Shown: piece by piece, positions 17,828 through 26,354 of the stretch
Layout of the letters: the number at the start of each line of letters is the position of its first letter
Position numbering within the stretch: the first letter of the stretch is position 1
NCBI GenBank assembly: GCA_030531505.1
Contig: JAUNNH010000007.1
Location: forward strand, 1 to 64,000
Reading direction: 5' to 3'
Length of the DNA: 64,000 nucleotides
Origin: Eubacteriales bacterium
GTDB taxonomy: Bacteria > Bacillota > Clostridia > Oscillospirales > Oscillospiraceae
Notes under the pieces: generated by a model
Told to the model about the DNA's origin: nothing
Seen by the model: the letters and a program-made list of their open reading frames with translations, nothing else
Databases searched by the model: none
Translations under genes and position numbers: made by a program

Positions 17828-18949
17828 ATGAGCACAAAAAAACTGGGCTTCGGTCTGATGCGGCTGCCGCTCCGCGACCCCAACGATCAGAGCAGCATCG
17901 ATATGGAGCAAATGAAGCAGATGGTGGACGCCTTCCTGGAACGGGGCTTCACCTATTTTGACACCGCCTGGATGTACTGCGGCGGCAAGAGCGAGGAGGC
18001 GGCCCGCGAGGCTCTGGTCGAGCGGCACCCGCGCGAGAGCTTTACCCTGACCACGAAGCTTCCGGCCTATATGCTCAAAAAGGAGGCGGACCGGGAGTGG
18101 CTCTTCAGCGAACAGCTGCGCCGCACCGGGGCCGGCTATTTCGACTATTACTGGCTGCACGACGTGAACGCGAAGTCGATCAAGACCTTCGACGCACTGC
18201 ACTGCTGGGACTTCATCCGGGAAAAGAAAGAGGCCGGTCTCGTGCGGCATATCGGCTTCAGCTACCACGACGGGCCGGAGCTGCTGGACCGGATCCTGAC
18301 CGCCCACCCGGAGATCGAATATGTGCAGCTCCAGCTCAACTACCTCGACTGGGAGAGCGAGGGCGTACAGAGCCGCAAGTGCTACGAGGTCGCAACCGCC
18401 CACGGCAGGCCCGTCATCGTCATGGAGCCGGTCAAGGGCGGGACACTCGCTAAAGTGCCGGAGTCCCTGGAGAAAATGTTCCGTGACCGGGAGCCGGCGA
18501 TGTCCGTACCCTCCTGGGCGATCCGCTTCGCGGCGAGTCTGGAGAACGTTATGGTCGTGCTCAGCGGCATGAGCAACATGGAACAGCTGCTGGACAACAC
18601 CGGCTACATGCAGAACTTCAAGCCCCTGAACGCCGAGGAACGCGGCCTCATGGCCATTGCGGCGGATATCATCAACGACAGCATCACGATCCCCTGTACG
18701 GGCTGTGCCTACTGCACGGTGAACTGTCCCAAACATATCGCGATCCCCCAATATTTCTCGCTCTATAACGCTGACAAGCAGGAGGCCCCGGAGAAGGGCT
18801 GGACGCCGCAGGGCACCTATTATCAGAACCTGTGTGAGGAATTCGGCAAGGCCAGCGACTGCATCCGCTGCGGCCGGTGCGAGGCCATGTGCCCGCAGCA
18901 TCTGCCCATCCGCCGGTATCTGGAGGACGTGGCGGCGCACTTCGAGTGA
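17828..18949 (+). CDS. Aldo/keto reductase with C-terminal 4Fe-4S ferredoxin-type domain
   Basis: NAD(P)H-linked reductase of the YgsB/FeS-AKR type, 373 residues. The catalytic tetrad is visible: Asp45 and Tyr50 (FDTAWMY), Lys77 (TTKLP) and His111 (WLHDVN). Two cysteine clusters at the C-terminus (CTGCAYCTVNCPK and CIRCGRCEAMCPQ) should hold two 4Fe-4S clusters, linking it to ferredoxin-type electron transfer. Physiological substrate unknown. The start at 17828 follows AAGGAG (17814-17819); the longer GTG start lacks homology. Confidence 0.9.
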   Translation: MSTKKLGFGLMRLPLRDPNDQSSIDMEQMKQMVDAFLERGFTYFDTAWMYCGGKSEEAAREALVERHPRESFTLTTKLPAYMLKKEADREWLFSEQLRRTGAGYFDYYWLHDVNAKSIKTFDALHCWDFIREKKEAGLVRHIGFSYHDGPELLDRILTAHPEIEYVQLQLNYLDWESEGVQSRKCYEVATAHGRPVIVMEPVKGGTLAKVPESLEKMFRDREPAMSVPSWAIRFAASLENVMVVLSGMSNMEQLLDNTGYMQNFKPLNAEERGLMAIAADIINDSITIPCTGCAYCTVNCPKHIAIPQYFSLYNADKQEAPEKGWTPQGTYYQNLCEEFGKASDCIRCGRCEAMCPQHLPIRRYLEDVAAHFE

Positions 18950-19857
18950 GCAGCGGAGCGGCACCCGCGCGGCGGCTGAACCGCACGGTCCCGCCGGAGA
19001 AGGACGGGCGGCGGGTGAAGAGCCTGCTGAAGACGGAATTCCATATGGCGGAGGGCTATATCGCCGCGCTGAAGCTGCGCCCCGATGGGATCCTCCTCAA
19101 CGGTGAGCGGGTCCATACCGATGTCTGCGCCCGCGCGGGCGACGTGCTCAGCGTGCGCGTCGACGACCCGGAGGGCGGGAACCCGGCGGAGCCGATCGCG
19201 GTCCCGCTCCGGATCTGCTATGAGGACGAGGATCTCGCCGTGATCGAGAAGCCGGCCGGCATGCTCGTCCACGCCGGGGAGGGGAAGGGAGCGCCGACGG
19301 TTGCCAACGCTCTCGCTGCGTACTGGGGGCAGGAGCAGGCCTTCCATCCGGTCCACCGTCTGGACCGCGGCACCTCCGGCCTGCTGCTCGTGGCGAAAAA
19401 CCGCTATGTGAGCGAGCTGCTGCGCCGCTGCCTGCACACGGAGGATTTTGTGCGGGAGTATCTGGCACTGGCCGAAGGGCGGCTCGAACCCGCGGCGGGA
19501 CAGATCGCGCTGCCGCTGGGGCCGGCGGAGGGCGAGCGCTTCCGGCAATGCGTCCGGGAGGACGGCCGCCAGGCCCTGACGAGCTATGAGACGCTCGGCG
19601 TCTTCCCGGGCGGAAGCCTGCTGCGCCTGCGGCTGTACACCGGCCGCACACATCAGATCCGGGCCCATCTCGCGGCCCTCGGCCACCCGCTCGTCGGGGA
19701 CCTCTTCTACGGCGCGCGGACGGGAGAGGCACTCGGCCGTCCGGCGCTGCATGCCGCCGCCCTGCGCCTGCGCCATCCGGTCACCGGGGAGATGCTCTGC
19801 CTGGAGTCTCCGCTGCCGGAGGAGCTGTGCGTGCTGCTCAGTGCGGACGGGAATTGA
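18946..19857 (+). CDS. RluA-family pseudouridine synthase with S4 domain
   Basis: Converts specific uridines in rRNA or tRNA to pseudouridine. The 303-residue protein has an N-terminal S4-like RNA-binding region (about residues 20-70), then the catalytic domain with Asp140 in HRLDRGTSGLLLVAKN and the C-terminal GRTHQIRAHLAALGHPLVGD motif. The start is inferred as the GTG overlapping the previous stop (GTGA, 18946-18949); no other start fits the domain. Coupled to the aldo/keto reductase. Confidence 0.88.
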   Translation: MSSGAAPARRLNRTVPPEKDGRRVKSLLKTEFHMAEGYIAALKLRPDGILLNGERVHTDVCARAGDVLSVRVDDPEGGNPAEPIAVPLRICYEDEDLAVIEKPAGMLVHAGEGKGAPTVANALAAYWGQEQAFHPVHRLDRGTSGLLLVAKNRYVSELLRRCLHTEDFVREYLALAEGRLEPAAGQIALPLGPAEGERFRQCVREDGRQALTSYETLGVFPGGSLLRLRLYTGRTHQIRAHLAALGHPLVGDLFYGARTGEALGRPALHAAALRLRHPVTGEMLCLESPLPEELCVLLSADGN

Positions 19858-19882
19858 CTTGTACCAGACTCTGCGTTACAAT
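19854..19882 (+). promoter_or_regulatory. Promoter of moaA-mogA-moaE
   Basis: TTGACT (19854-19859) overlapping the previous stop codon, 17-bp spacer, TACAAT (19877-19882). No room for a Moco riboswitch in the roughly 28-nt leader. Confidence 0.8.
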
Positions 19883-19916
19883 AAAACAAATCATTTTTCT
19901 CGAGCAAGGAGCCACT

Positions 19917-20891
19917 ATGCTGGACCAATACGGACGGAACATCAACTATATGCGGATCTCCATCACGGACCGCTGCAACCTCCGCTGCCGCTACTGCATG
20001 CCGGAGGGCGTGACCTGTCCGGAAGGCCATGACGATATCCTGCGCTATGAGGAGATCCTGCGCGTCTGCCGCGCGGCGGTGGCGCTGGGGATCACCCGGT
20101 TCAAAATCACCGGCGGCGAACCGCTGGTGCGCAAAGGCTGCGCGGATCTGATCGCGCAGATGAAGGCGTTGCCCGGCCTGGAGCAGGTCACGCTCACGAC
20201 CAACGGCCTGCTGCTCGCATCGAAGCTGGATGCCCTCTGCGCGGCCGGGCTGGATGCCTTGAACATCAGTCTGGACACGCTGGACCCGGAGAAATTCCGG
20301 GCCATCACCGGCTGGCCGGATTTCTCGGCCGGGGAGCTGCGCGCGCTGCTTGCAAACTGCTGCACGCGCGGGCTGCGCACCAAGCTCAACGCCGTTTTGC
20401 TCGAAGAGAACCGGGATGAGGCGGTGGAGCTCGCCGCGCTGGCGGAGGAGTTCCCCGTGGACATGCGTTTCATCGAGCTGATGCCCATCGGATTCGGCGG
20501 GAGCATGACGCGCGTGAGCCCGGACGAGGTGCTCGGGCAGCTCAAGACGCACTGGCCGGATCTGCATCCCACGGAGGAGAAGCGGGGCAACGGTCCGGCG
20601 CATTATTACGCAAGCGCGGCGCTGCAGGGGCGGATCGGCTTCATCGACGCGGTGAGCCATGCTTTCTGCGCCGACTGCAACCGTGTACGCCTCACGAGCA
20701 CGGGCCAGCTCAAGCCCTGCCTGAGCTTTGAAAGCACGCTGGATCTGCGCGCTCTGCTGCGTTCCGGCTGCACGGAGGAGGAGCTGCAGACTGCTCTCGA
20801 GCAGGCGATCTACCGCAAGCCGCGCGCCCACAGCTTTGAGAGACGTGAGGAAATGACCGAGCACCGCACGATGAGCCAGATCGGCGGCTGA
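19917..20891 (+). CDS. moaA: GTP 3',8-cyclase MoaA (molybdopterin step 1)
   Basis: Radical SAM enzyme converting GTP to 3',8-cyclo-GTP, first step of molybdenum cofactor synthesis. 324 residues, full length. The SAM-cluster cysteines are Cys20, Cys24 and Cys27 (CNLRCRYC). The second 4Fe-4S site lies in FCADCNRVRLTSTGQLKPC. The protein ends in the conserved Gly-Gly. AAGGAG precedes the ATG. moaC, moaD and moeA are not in the window. Confidence 0.95.
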   Translation: MLDQYGRNINYMRISITDRCNLRCRYCMPEGVTCPEGHDDILRYEEILRVCRAAVALGITRFKITGGEPLVRKGCADLIAQMKALPGLEQVTLTTNGLLLASKLDALCAAGLDALNISLDTLDPEKFRAITGWPDFSAGELRALLANCCTRGLRTKLNAVLLEENRDEAVELAALAEEFPVDMRFIELMPIGFGGSMTRVSPDEVLGQLKTHWPDLHPTEEKRGNGPAHYYASAALQGRIGFIDAVSHAFCADCNRVRLTSTGQLKPCLSFESTLDLRALLRSGCTEEELQTALEQAIYRKPRAHSFERREEMTEHRTMSQIGG

Positions 20892-20906
20892 AAAGGAGAG
20901 AAAAAC

Positions 20907-21395
20907 ATGAGCTATCGCGTGTATGTGATCACCTCCAGCGATTCCTGCTTCGCAGGGGAGCGGGAGGATGTCTCCGGCCCTGTGGCCGCTGAGATGCTGC
21001 GGGAGGCGGGCTATGAGTCCGCGGGCTATGCGCTGCTTCCGGATGAGCGGATGCTGCTGGCCGACCGGATGCGGGAGATCTGCGACCGGGGTGAGGCCGA
21101 CCTGATCATCACGACGGGCGGCACGGGCTTTTCGGCCAGGGACTGCATGCCCGAGGCGACGGAGGACATCGCCGAGCGTATGGTGCCCGGGATCCCGGAG
21201 GCCATGCGCTGGTATTCGCTGCAGATCACACCGCGGGCCATGCTCTCGCGCGCGGCGGCGGGCATACGCGGCAACACGCTGATCGTGAATCTCCCCGGAA
21301 GCCCCAAAGCGGTGCGGGAGAATCTGGGCTTCATCCTGCCGAGCCTGGAGCATGCGATCCAGATGATGCACGGCGGCGGGCACGGAAAGGGCTGA
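20907..21395 (+). CDS. mog: MogA/MoaB-family molybdopterin adenylyltransferase
   Basis: Adenylylates molybdopterin before metal insertion. 162 residues with the family motifs TTGGTGFSARD and NLPGSPKAV. It lies 15 nt after moaA in the same operon, behind AAAGGAG. Confidence 0.88.
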   Translation: MSYRVYVITSSDSCFAGEREDVSGPVAAEMLREAGYESAGYALLPDERMLLADRMREICDRGEADLIITTGGTGFSARDCMPEATEDIAERMVPGIPEAMRWYSLQITPRAMLSRAAAGIRGNTLIVNLPGSPKAVRENLGFILPSLEHAIQMMHGGGHGKG

Positions 21396-21399
21396 GACG

Positions 21400-21801
21400 A
21401 TGGGAAAAGAGAGACCTTCGGTCGACGCGTGGCTTCGTGAGGCCAAGGCCGCGCCCGGCGCCGCCGGCTGCGGAATGTATCTTGTCCACAACGGAACCGT
21501 CCGCGAGACGGCGCGGGCCATGGTCCGGGAGGGCGCGGTGGCTACGGCGCCGGTCGCGGGCATGTCATTCAGTTTCGATCCGGAGAAGGTCGAGCGCGCG
21601 ATCGAGGCGGCACGGAGGATGCCCGGCATCGGCTATGTGCGCGTCTGGCTCAACGAGGGCGAGCTCACGCTGGGGGACGACATCATGCTGGTCCTAATCG
21701 GCGGGGACATCCGCCCGCACGTGGTCGACGCGCTGCAGAGCCTCGTGGGGACGATCAAGAACGAATGCGTCCGCGAGCTGGAGCGCTATGCGGAAGGCTG
21801 A
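21400..21801 (+). CDS. moaE: Molybdopterin synthase catalytic subunit MoaE
   Basis: Carries out dithiolene formation with the sulfur carrier MoaD. 133 residues, slightly shorter than E. coli MoaE. The N-terminal half has HNGTVRETAR, and the C-terminal helix carries the Lys/Glu-rich TIKNECVRELE where the catalytic lysine usually lies. 4 nt after mog. No MoaD is adjacent, so the partner must be elsewhere. Confidence 0.82.
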   Translation: MGKERPSVDAWLREAKAAPGAAGCGMYLVHNGTVRETARAMVREGAVATAPVAGMSFSFDPEKVERAIEAARRMPGIGYVRVWLNEGELTLGDDIMLVLIGGDIRPHVVDALQSLVGTIKNECVRELERYAEG

Positions 21802-21811
21802 AACACATACA

Positions 21812-21857
21812 AAAAAGCGAAGGCGGAATCCGTTTGGTTTCCGCCTTCGCTTTTTTG
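21812..21857. terminator. Bidirectional terminator between moaE and the SDR gene
   Basis: 18-bp perfect stem (21812-21829 with 21840-21857) with A6 and T6 ends and a 10-nt loop, serving both converging genes. Confidence 0.93.
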
Positions 21858-21866
21858 TACGCTCTG

Positions 21867-22658
21867 TTATTTGGCATAGATCAGGCCTACGATCCAGTTG
21901 GAGAGCCGGCGCGGGAGGAGCTTGGCCAGCAAGGCCGCTCCCTTGTAGGAAGTCCCCAGGGCAACGAGCGGCTTGCTGTGTTCCTTGAGGGCGATCTTTG
22001 CCACGTAATTGCCGGCATATTCCGGACTCATGCCGCCGCGCTCATCCTGCTCCATCACCTTGACGGAGCGCTCGATCCGCCCGGCATAGATATCGTCCCC
22101 GGCGTCGGACTTCCTGCGCGCGTCGGTGAAGCCGGAGGCAATGTCGCCCGGCATGACGGCGCAGACCGTGATGCCGAAGGGCCGCACCTCGTTCTGCAGG
22201 GCGAGGACATAGGCGTTGATGGCGGCCTTGCTCACGGAATACCAGAGCTGGAAGGGGATGGGCAGGATGCCGGCGATGGAGCTCATGCACACGATGCGCC
22301 CCGCGCCCTGCTTGCGCATGGCGGGGAGGACGGCCTTGGTGGCGTTGTCCATGCCGTAGAGGTTCAGCTCAAGCTGGGCGTGCGCATCGCGGCTGTCGGT
22401 CAGCTCGGCGGCGCCGGAGATACCGAAACCCGCGTTGTTGACCAGGATGTCGATCCGGCCCTCGCGGCGCAGCACCTCGTCCACCGCGGCGCGGACCTGC
22501 GCTTCGTCGGTCACGTCGGCCGTCAGATGGACGATGCCCTCGGCGGGCTTTTCACGTCGGCTAAACTCATAGACGGTGCAGCCCGCGCGCCGAAGCGCGG
22601 CTGCGGTGCAGCGGCCGATGCCGCCGCTGCCGCCGGTGACGATGGCGATTTTATTCAT
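21867..22658 (-). CDS. Short-chain dehydrogenase/reductase
   Basis: NAD(P)-dependent oxidoreductase, 263 residues. It has the cofactor glycine motif TGGSGGIG (residues 8-15), NNAG, and the catalytic Tyr/Lys pair in YSVSKAA with an upstream Ser (MSSIAG). A basic residue after the first strand (FSRRE) suggests NADP(H). The start at 22658 follows AGGAG; upstream codons to 22724 overlap the -35 box and are excluded. Substrate unknown. Confidence 0.9.
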   Translation of the reverse strand: MNKIAIVTGGSGGIGRCTAAALRRAGCTVYEFSRREKPAEGIVHLTADVTDEAQVRAAVDEVLRREGRIDILVNNAGFGISGAAELTDSRDAHAQLELNLYGMDNATKAVLPAMRKQGAGRIVCMSSIAGILPIPFQLWYSVSKAAINAYVLALQNEVRPFGITVCAVMPGDIASGFTDARRKSDAGDDIYAGRIERSVKVMEQDERGGMSPEYAGNYVAKIALKEHSKPLVALGTSYKGAALLAKLLPRRLSNWIVGLIYAK

Positions 22659-22695
22659 AAGGCACGCTCCTAAAAAACTTTTAAAATTTGATATA

Positions 22696-22724
22696 AGTGT
22701 ACACCGCCTCTGCTCGTGCGTCAA
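22696..22724 (-). promoter_or_regulatory. Promoter of the SDR gene
   Basis: Minus strand TTGACG (22719-22724), 17-bp spacer, TACACT (22696-22701). Confidence 0.8.
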
Positions 22725-22756
22725 GTATTAAGAACCATGAAAAAACGTATCCTTCC

Positions 22757-22785
22757 TTGCGTCGGCGGAAAAGCTATGCTATAAT
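22757..22785 (+). promoter_or_regulatory. Promoter of the COG2426-type membrane protein gene
   Basis: TTGCGT (22757-22762), 17-bp spacer, TATAAT (22780-22785). Confidence 0.8.
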
Positions 22786-22827
22786 CGCAAAGATATATCT
22801 TTTAGAACGAATTGATGGAGTTTTGCC

Positions 22828-23307
22828 ATGCTCGCCTGGATCACGGGATCGACCGTCGGCAAGTTCATATCGACTTTTCTAATCTCCATGGTGCCGATCA
22901 TCGAGCTGCGCGTCGGCCTGCCCTATGGGATCGCGCAGGGCCTGAGCTATCCGCTCGCGCTGACTGCGGCACTGCTCGGGAACATGCTCCCGGTGCCCTT
23001 CATCATCGTGTATATCCGGCGGGTGTTCGCCTGGCTGCGCGGCCGCTGGGGGGCGCTGGATGCCTTTATCGCCCGGCAGGAGGCCAAGGCCCACGTGAAG
23101 GGGGAGACCGTACAGCGCGTCGGCCCCTGGGGGCTGCTGATCTTTGTGGCGATCCCGCTGCCCGGCACCGGCGCCTGGACCGGTGCGCTGATCGCGGCGC
23201 TGCTGAATCTGAAGGTCCGGCAGGCCACACCGGCCATCTTCGTCGGCGTCTGCATCGCGGCGGCGATCATGTCCGCCGGGACCTACGCGGTCATCAATAT
23301 CGTATAA
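22828..23307 (+). CDS. COG2426/small multidrug export-like membrane protein
   Basis: 159-residue integral membrane protein of a family named after small multidrug exporters but without a proven function. Family motifs are PIIELRVGLPYGIA near the N-terminus and FVAIPLPGTGAWTGALIAAL in the second half, the latter resembling the re-entrant Pro/Gly loop of DedA-type transporters. Four membrane segments are likely. It stands alone between a promoter and a terminator. Confidence 0.85.
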   Translation: MLAWITGSTVGKFISTFLISMVPIIELRVGLPYGIAQGLSYPLALTAALLGNMLPVPFIIVYIRRVFAWLRGRWGALDAFIARQEAKAHVKGETVQRVGPWGLLIFVAIPLPGTGAWTGALIAALLNLKVRQATPAIFVGVCIAAAIMSAGTYAVINIV

Positions 23308-23318
23308 AAAAAGGAATA

Positions 23319-23358
23319 AAACAGCGAGGCCCCTCTTAACGGAGGGGCCTCGCTGTTT
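23319..23358. terminator. Bidirectional terminator
   Basis: 17-bp stem (23319-23335 with 23342-23358) with a short loop and A3/T3 ends, between two converging genes. Confidence 0.88.
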
Positions 23359-23364
23359 ATAGAA

Positions 23365-24237
23365 TCACGCGCTCTGAAGAAAATCGAGGATGAGCGCGTT
23401 GGTGTCGATCCCCGTAAAGCGTTCGCTCGACCAAGAGTGACGTCCATCCTTCACCTGCAGATGCCACACGGTCCTCCTCGTCGAGTCATCGGTATAGCAT
23501 GTCAGAGTGGAGCCGTGGCCGATCGGAATGGTTTCACAGAGCGAAAGACCGTCTGCGCACCAGGCGATCACGTCCTCGATGGCCGGATCTCTGGCATAGC
23601 GGGCGGAACCGTCGCTGTTCTTCGGAACGACCGCGTCCTTCTCCCCGGTGATCTGCAGGAAGCTCACCTGGCAGGTCTCCGGCCGGTTTTCCCACACGCT
23701 CACATCCATTGTCCCCGCGACGCTCACGACAGCGGAGAAGCTGTCGCCCGCCTCGGCGGCAAGACAGTGGGCCATGAAGGCACCGTTGCTGAAGCCGACG
23801 GCGCATGTGCGCGTTTCGTCGGTATGGTAGTCACGCTGAACGGCCTCGGCCAGGGCTGAAAGGAACGCGACATCTGTACCGCCGCTCTCATAGCGCCAGC
23901 CCGTGGCGGAGGTGCGGACGGCGGGATCCGGCGTGCCCGTCACCCAGACGACCGTGTAGCCCCGCTCCAAGGCGGCGTCCGCAAAGCCGGTGTCCAGATG
24001 AAAACTCTCGGCTGTTCCGCCGTATCCATGCAGCATGAGGATCAGCCCGGAACCTGCAGGGTCCTCCGGCAGGTCGATGAGCAGGCGGCGGGCCGCGCCG
24101 CCGTATTCACAGCGGAACCGGTTGTCCCCGAGCGGCGTAAGAGCGAGCGGCTCTTCCTCCCCTGAGGCACATACCGGGAACGCAGCCGCAAGACAGAGCG
24201 CGAGCAGCACGGCAAGCGCCTGCTTCATGCGTGTCAT
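23365..24237 (-). CDS. Secreted alpha/beta-hydrolase, PHB depolymerase / feruloyl esterase-like
   Basis: 290-residue exported esterase. Signal peptide (ALAVLLALCLAAAFPVCAS), oxyanion segment LMLHGYGGTAESF, nucleophile Ser in GFSNGAFMA, catalytic Asp in GEKDAVVP, and His in DGRHSW. This is the order of the LpqC/PHB-depolymerase family, which includes feruloyl and acetyl-xylan esterases. Given the GH51 operon in the same segment, removal of ester groups from plant arabinoxylan is plausible but unproven. Its start overlaps the stop of the upstream TfoX-like gene (ATGA). Confidence 0.82.
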   Translation of the reverse strand: MTRMKQALAVLLALCLAAAFPVCASGEEEPLALTPLGDNRFRCEYGGAARRLLIDLPEDPAGSGLILMLHGYGGTAESFHLDTGFADAALERGYTVVWVTGTPDPAVRTSATGWRYESGGTDVAFLSALAEAVQRDYHTDETRTCAVGFSNGAFMAHCLAAEAGDSFSAVVSVAGTMDVSVWENRPETCQVSFLQITGEKDAVVPKNSDGSARYARDPAIEDVIAWCADGLSLCETIPIGHGSTLTCYTDDSTRRTVWHLQVKDGRHSWSSERFTGIDTNALILDFLQSA

Positions 24238-24548
24238 GGCGTCCCTCCCAGATCGTCCGCGATCGCTTGGATCAGGCGCGCACAGAATGCGCCGTCGTCG
24301 ATATCCGCAGTCAGCATCTCCTTCGCGCCTTCATAGGGAATATCCAGGGTGGGCTCCTCTTCCCGCTCCCGCACCAGACGGAGCACGGCCTTCGTGGGTT
24401 TCAGCAGCAGGCGGTCATCGTATACGCCGCCGACGAGTACACCCCGATAATAGAGCAGGTATTCGCCCATCATGCGGCGTGTGGAGAGCCCGTCCAGCTC
24501 AGAGAGCTGATCCAGAACAAATTGCAGATAGTCTTTGCTTGAAGCCAT
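24234..24548 (-). CDS. TfoX/Sxy N-terminal domain protein
   Basis: 104-residue protein matching the stand-alone TfoX_N domain (TRRMMGEYLLYYRGVLVGGVYDD and LLLKPT). In Proteobacteria this domain is part of a competence regulator; single-domain copies in Firmicutes have no known role. The start at 24548 has a GGGGGAA site. Coupled to the esterase by a 4-nt overlap. Confidence 0.85.
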   Translation of the reverse strand: MASSKDYLQFVLDQLSELDGLSTRRMMGEYLLYYRGVLVGGVYDDRLLLKPTKAVLRLVREREEEPTLDIPYEGAKEMLTADIDDGAFCARLIQAIADDLGGTP

Positions 24549-24574
24549 AGCTGTTCCCCCCTGATCCCAGGCGC

Positions 24575-25738
24575 CTATTTCTGCCTGCTTCCTTCCAGCT
24601 TTACCACGCATTCGATATGTTCCGTAAACGGGAACATATCCACCGGCTGGATGCCTTTGACCTGGTAGCCGCCCTTGACAAGCACGCCGAGATCGCGCGC
24701 GAGCGTCTCGGGATCACAGGAGACGTAGACGACGCGGGGCGGGGCGCAGCGGAGCAGGGAACGGAGAAAGCGCTCGTCGCTCCCGGCGCGGGGCGGATCC
24801 ATAAAGACCAAATCCGGCCGCATGCCGTCCGCGGCCATCTTTTCCATATATTCGCCGGCGTCCCCGGCGGTGAACCAGCAGTTCGTGAGCCCGTTCAGGC
24901 GGGCGTTCGTGATGGCGTCATGCACGGCGTCGCGGTTGATTTCGACGCCGATGATCTGCTTGGCCTTGGCGGAGGCGCTGATGCCGATGGTGCCGATGCC
25001 GCAGTAGGCGTCGAGCACCGTCTCCTTCCCGGTGAGTCCGGCATAATCCAGCGCACAGCGGTACAGCTTTTCGGTCTGGACGGGATTGATCTGATAAAAA
25101 GAGCGCGCGGAGAGACGGAAACGGAAGCCCCCCAGTATATCCTCGATATAACCCGGCCCGACGAGAATCTTCTCCCGCGTGCCGAGCACGACGGGGCCGA
25201 AGCGGTCGTTGATGTTCAGGACAACGGTTGTAATCTCCGGATGCTTTTCGAGCAGCTCCTTCAGGAAGGGCTTCTGCAGCTTGAAGATCGGGTTGACCGC
25301 CACGAGCACCACCATGACCTGGCCAGTCGCGAAACCGCGCCGGATCAGCACATGCCGCAGCCAGCCGGTCCCACTGCGCTCATCAAAGACCGGAATCTTG
25401 AAGGGGCGGAGCATGGAGCGGATGGTCTGGATGATGCGGTCCGCCGTCTCATCTTCGATCAGGCAGCTCTCCACCGGGACGACGGCGTGGCTGTTCGGCT
25501 GATAGATCCCGCAGACGACGTGCCGCTGCGCGTCGAGCGCGAAGGCGGCGTGGACCTTGTTGCGGTAGTGAAAGGGTTCGTCCATCCCGAGAATCGGGGA
25601 GATCGGGCCAAAGCTGCCCAGCAGCTGCTCGACGCGGCGCTGCTTGTACCGCAGCTGTTCGGGGTAGGGGAGCTTCTGCAGCTGGCAGCCGCCGCACTGC
25701 CGGTAATGCGGACAAGGGGGCGTATACGCTTCGGACAT
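24575..25738 (-). CDS. rlmCD: 23S rRNA (uracil-C5)-methyltransferase, RlmCD/RumA family
   Basis: SAM-dependent methylation of uridine C5 in 23S rRNA. 387 residues. It begins almost directly with the Fe-S cysteines (CPHYRQCGGCQ), lacking the N-terminal TRAM domain of most RumA proteins. The methyltransferase core has DAYCGIGTIGI (SAM site), DPPRAGSDERF, and the nucleophilic Cys in VYVSCDPETLARDL. GAGG with 8-nt spacing selects ATG 25738; an in-frame GTG at 25747 lies within that site. A decayed homologous fragment lies at 51.6-51.75 kb, on the far side of the polysaccharide island. Confidence 0.93.
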   Translation of the reverse strand: MSEAYTPPCPHYRQCGGCQLQKLPYPEQLRYKQRRVEQLLGSFGPISPILGMDEPFHYRNKVHAAFALDAQRHVVCGIYQPNSHAVVPVESCLIEDETADRIIQTIRSMLRPFKIPVFDERSGTGWLRHVLIRRGFATGQVMVVLVAVNPIFKLQKPFLKELLEKHPEITTVVLNINDRFGPVVLGTREKILVGPGYIEDILGGFRFRLSARSFYQINPVQTEKLYRCALDYAGLTGKETVLDAYCGIGTIGISASAKAKQIIGVEINRDAVHDAITNARLNGLTNCWFTAGDAGEYMEKMAADGMRPDLVFMDPPRAGSDERFLRSLLRCAPPRVVYVSCDPETLARDLGVLVKGGYQVKGIQPVDMFPFTEHIECVVKLEGSRQK

Positions 25739-25776
25739 AAAATACACCTCAGCTCATGACTTCAAATCTGCAAACA

Positions 25777-25951
25777 TTATACCATAGACGCAGCGCGGCT
25801 ATGGTATAATGAGCCATGTTTTTCGGTTGCCGCGCGAGCGGCGAGAAAAACGGCGTCAAATCAAATATAATAAGCGCGTTTGCGCTTATTATACCATAAG
25901 GCGCGCGGCTTGCAAAGCACCTGCTCTCCGAAACGGAGTGCAGGTGCTTTG
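25777..25951. repeat. Cluster of four inverted repeats at the left edge of the polysaccharide island
   Basis: Four hairpins in 175 bp: a perfect 12-bp repeat (25777-25788 with 25798-25809) whose arms each hold a TATAAT box in opposite directions; a two-part stem (25819-25824/25845-25850 and 25829-25833/25838-25842) closed by a GCGA tetraloop; a 9-bp stem (25869-25877 with 25882-25890); and a 12-bp stem (25913-25924 with 25940-25951) with an inner 5-bp stem. The first includes the probable rlmCD -10 box. No clear T-run follows any of them. Confidence 0.7.
25898..25918 (+). repeat. Left copy of a 21-bp direct repeat bounding the island
   Basis: Twenty of 21 bases match 51755-51775 in the same orientation (core GGCGCGCGG and TTGCAAAGC). 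It lies 160 bp from the rlmCD start; the right copy abuts an rlmCD remnant. Confidence 0.7.
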
Positions 25952-26354
25952 TGAAATAGGAGGTATTCACAGCCCTTTTGGTATTCTTCCGGGAACGGAT
26001 GAGGAACCGAATCGGCCCACCCAGACAGATGACGACAGCAGGCGTCACCTTACTCAGAAGTCTCCGCGTGCTTCCTGCAGAAACGCCGCACTATTCTGCG
26101 ACAGAGCCTGGTGATACACGCCGCTCAGAGGGTCCGGGTCCTCCGGCCCAAAGCGGGGGTGCGCCCCGCCGATGGGCCTCGACGTTTGGAAGAGAGCCTA
26201 TTGCTCTTTATAGCTGCTTGTGCTAATATATAAAGTGTATATCTGTCGAAAAACTGGCGGATTTTGTCCGTTTGTATACAGGAAAGGAATCGAAAAGCGA
26301 CGCTTTCCGTTCTGGAATGCTCACCGGAACCGGCCGGGAAAGCAAAAGGAAAAG
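25952..26354. other. Non-coding or decayed stretch at the island edge
   Basis: No convincing gene in any frame. It begins with an orphan AGGAGG (25959-25964) with no ORF behind it, holds a GC-rich palindromic patch (about 26130-26180), and then switches abruptly to AT-rich sequence at about 26210 (GCTAATATATAAAG), where the island composition begins. Confidence 0.5.
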
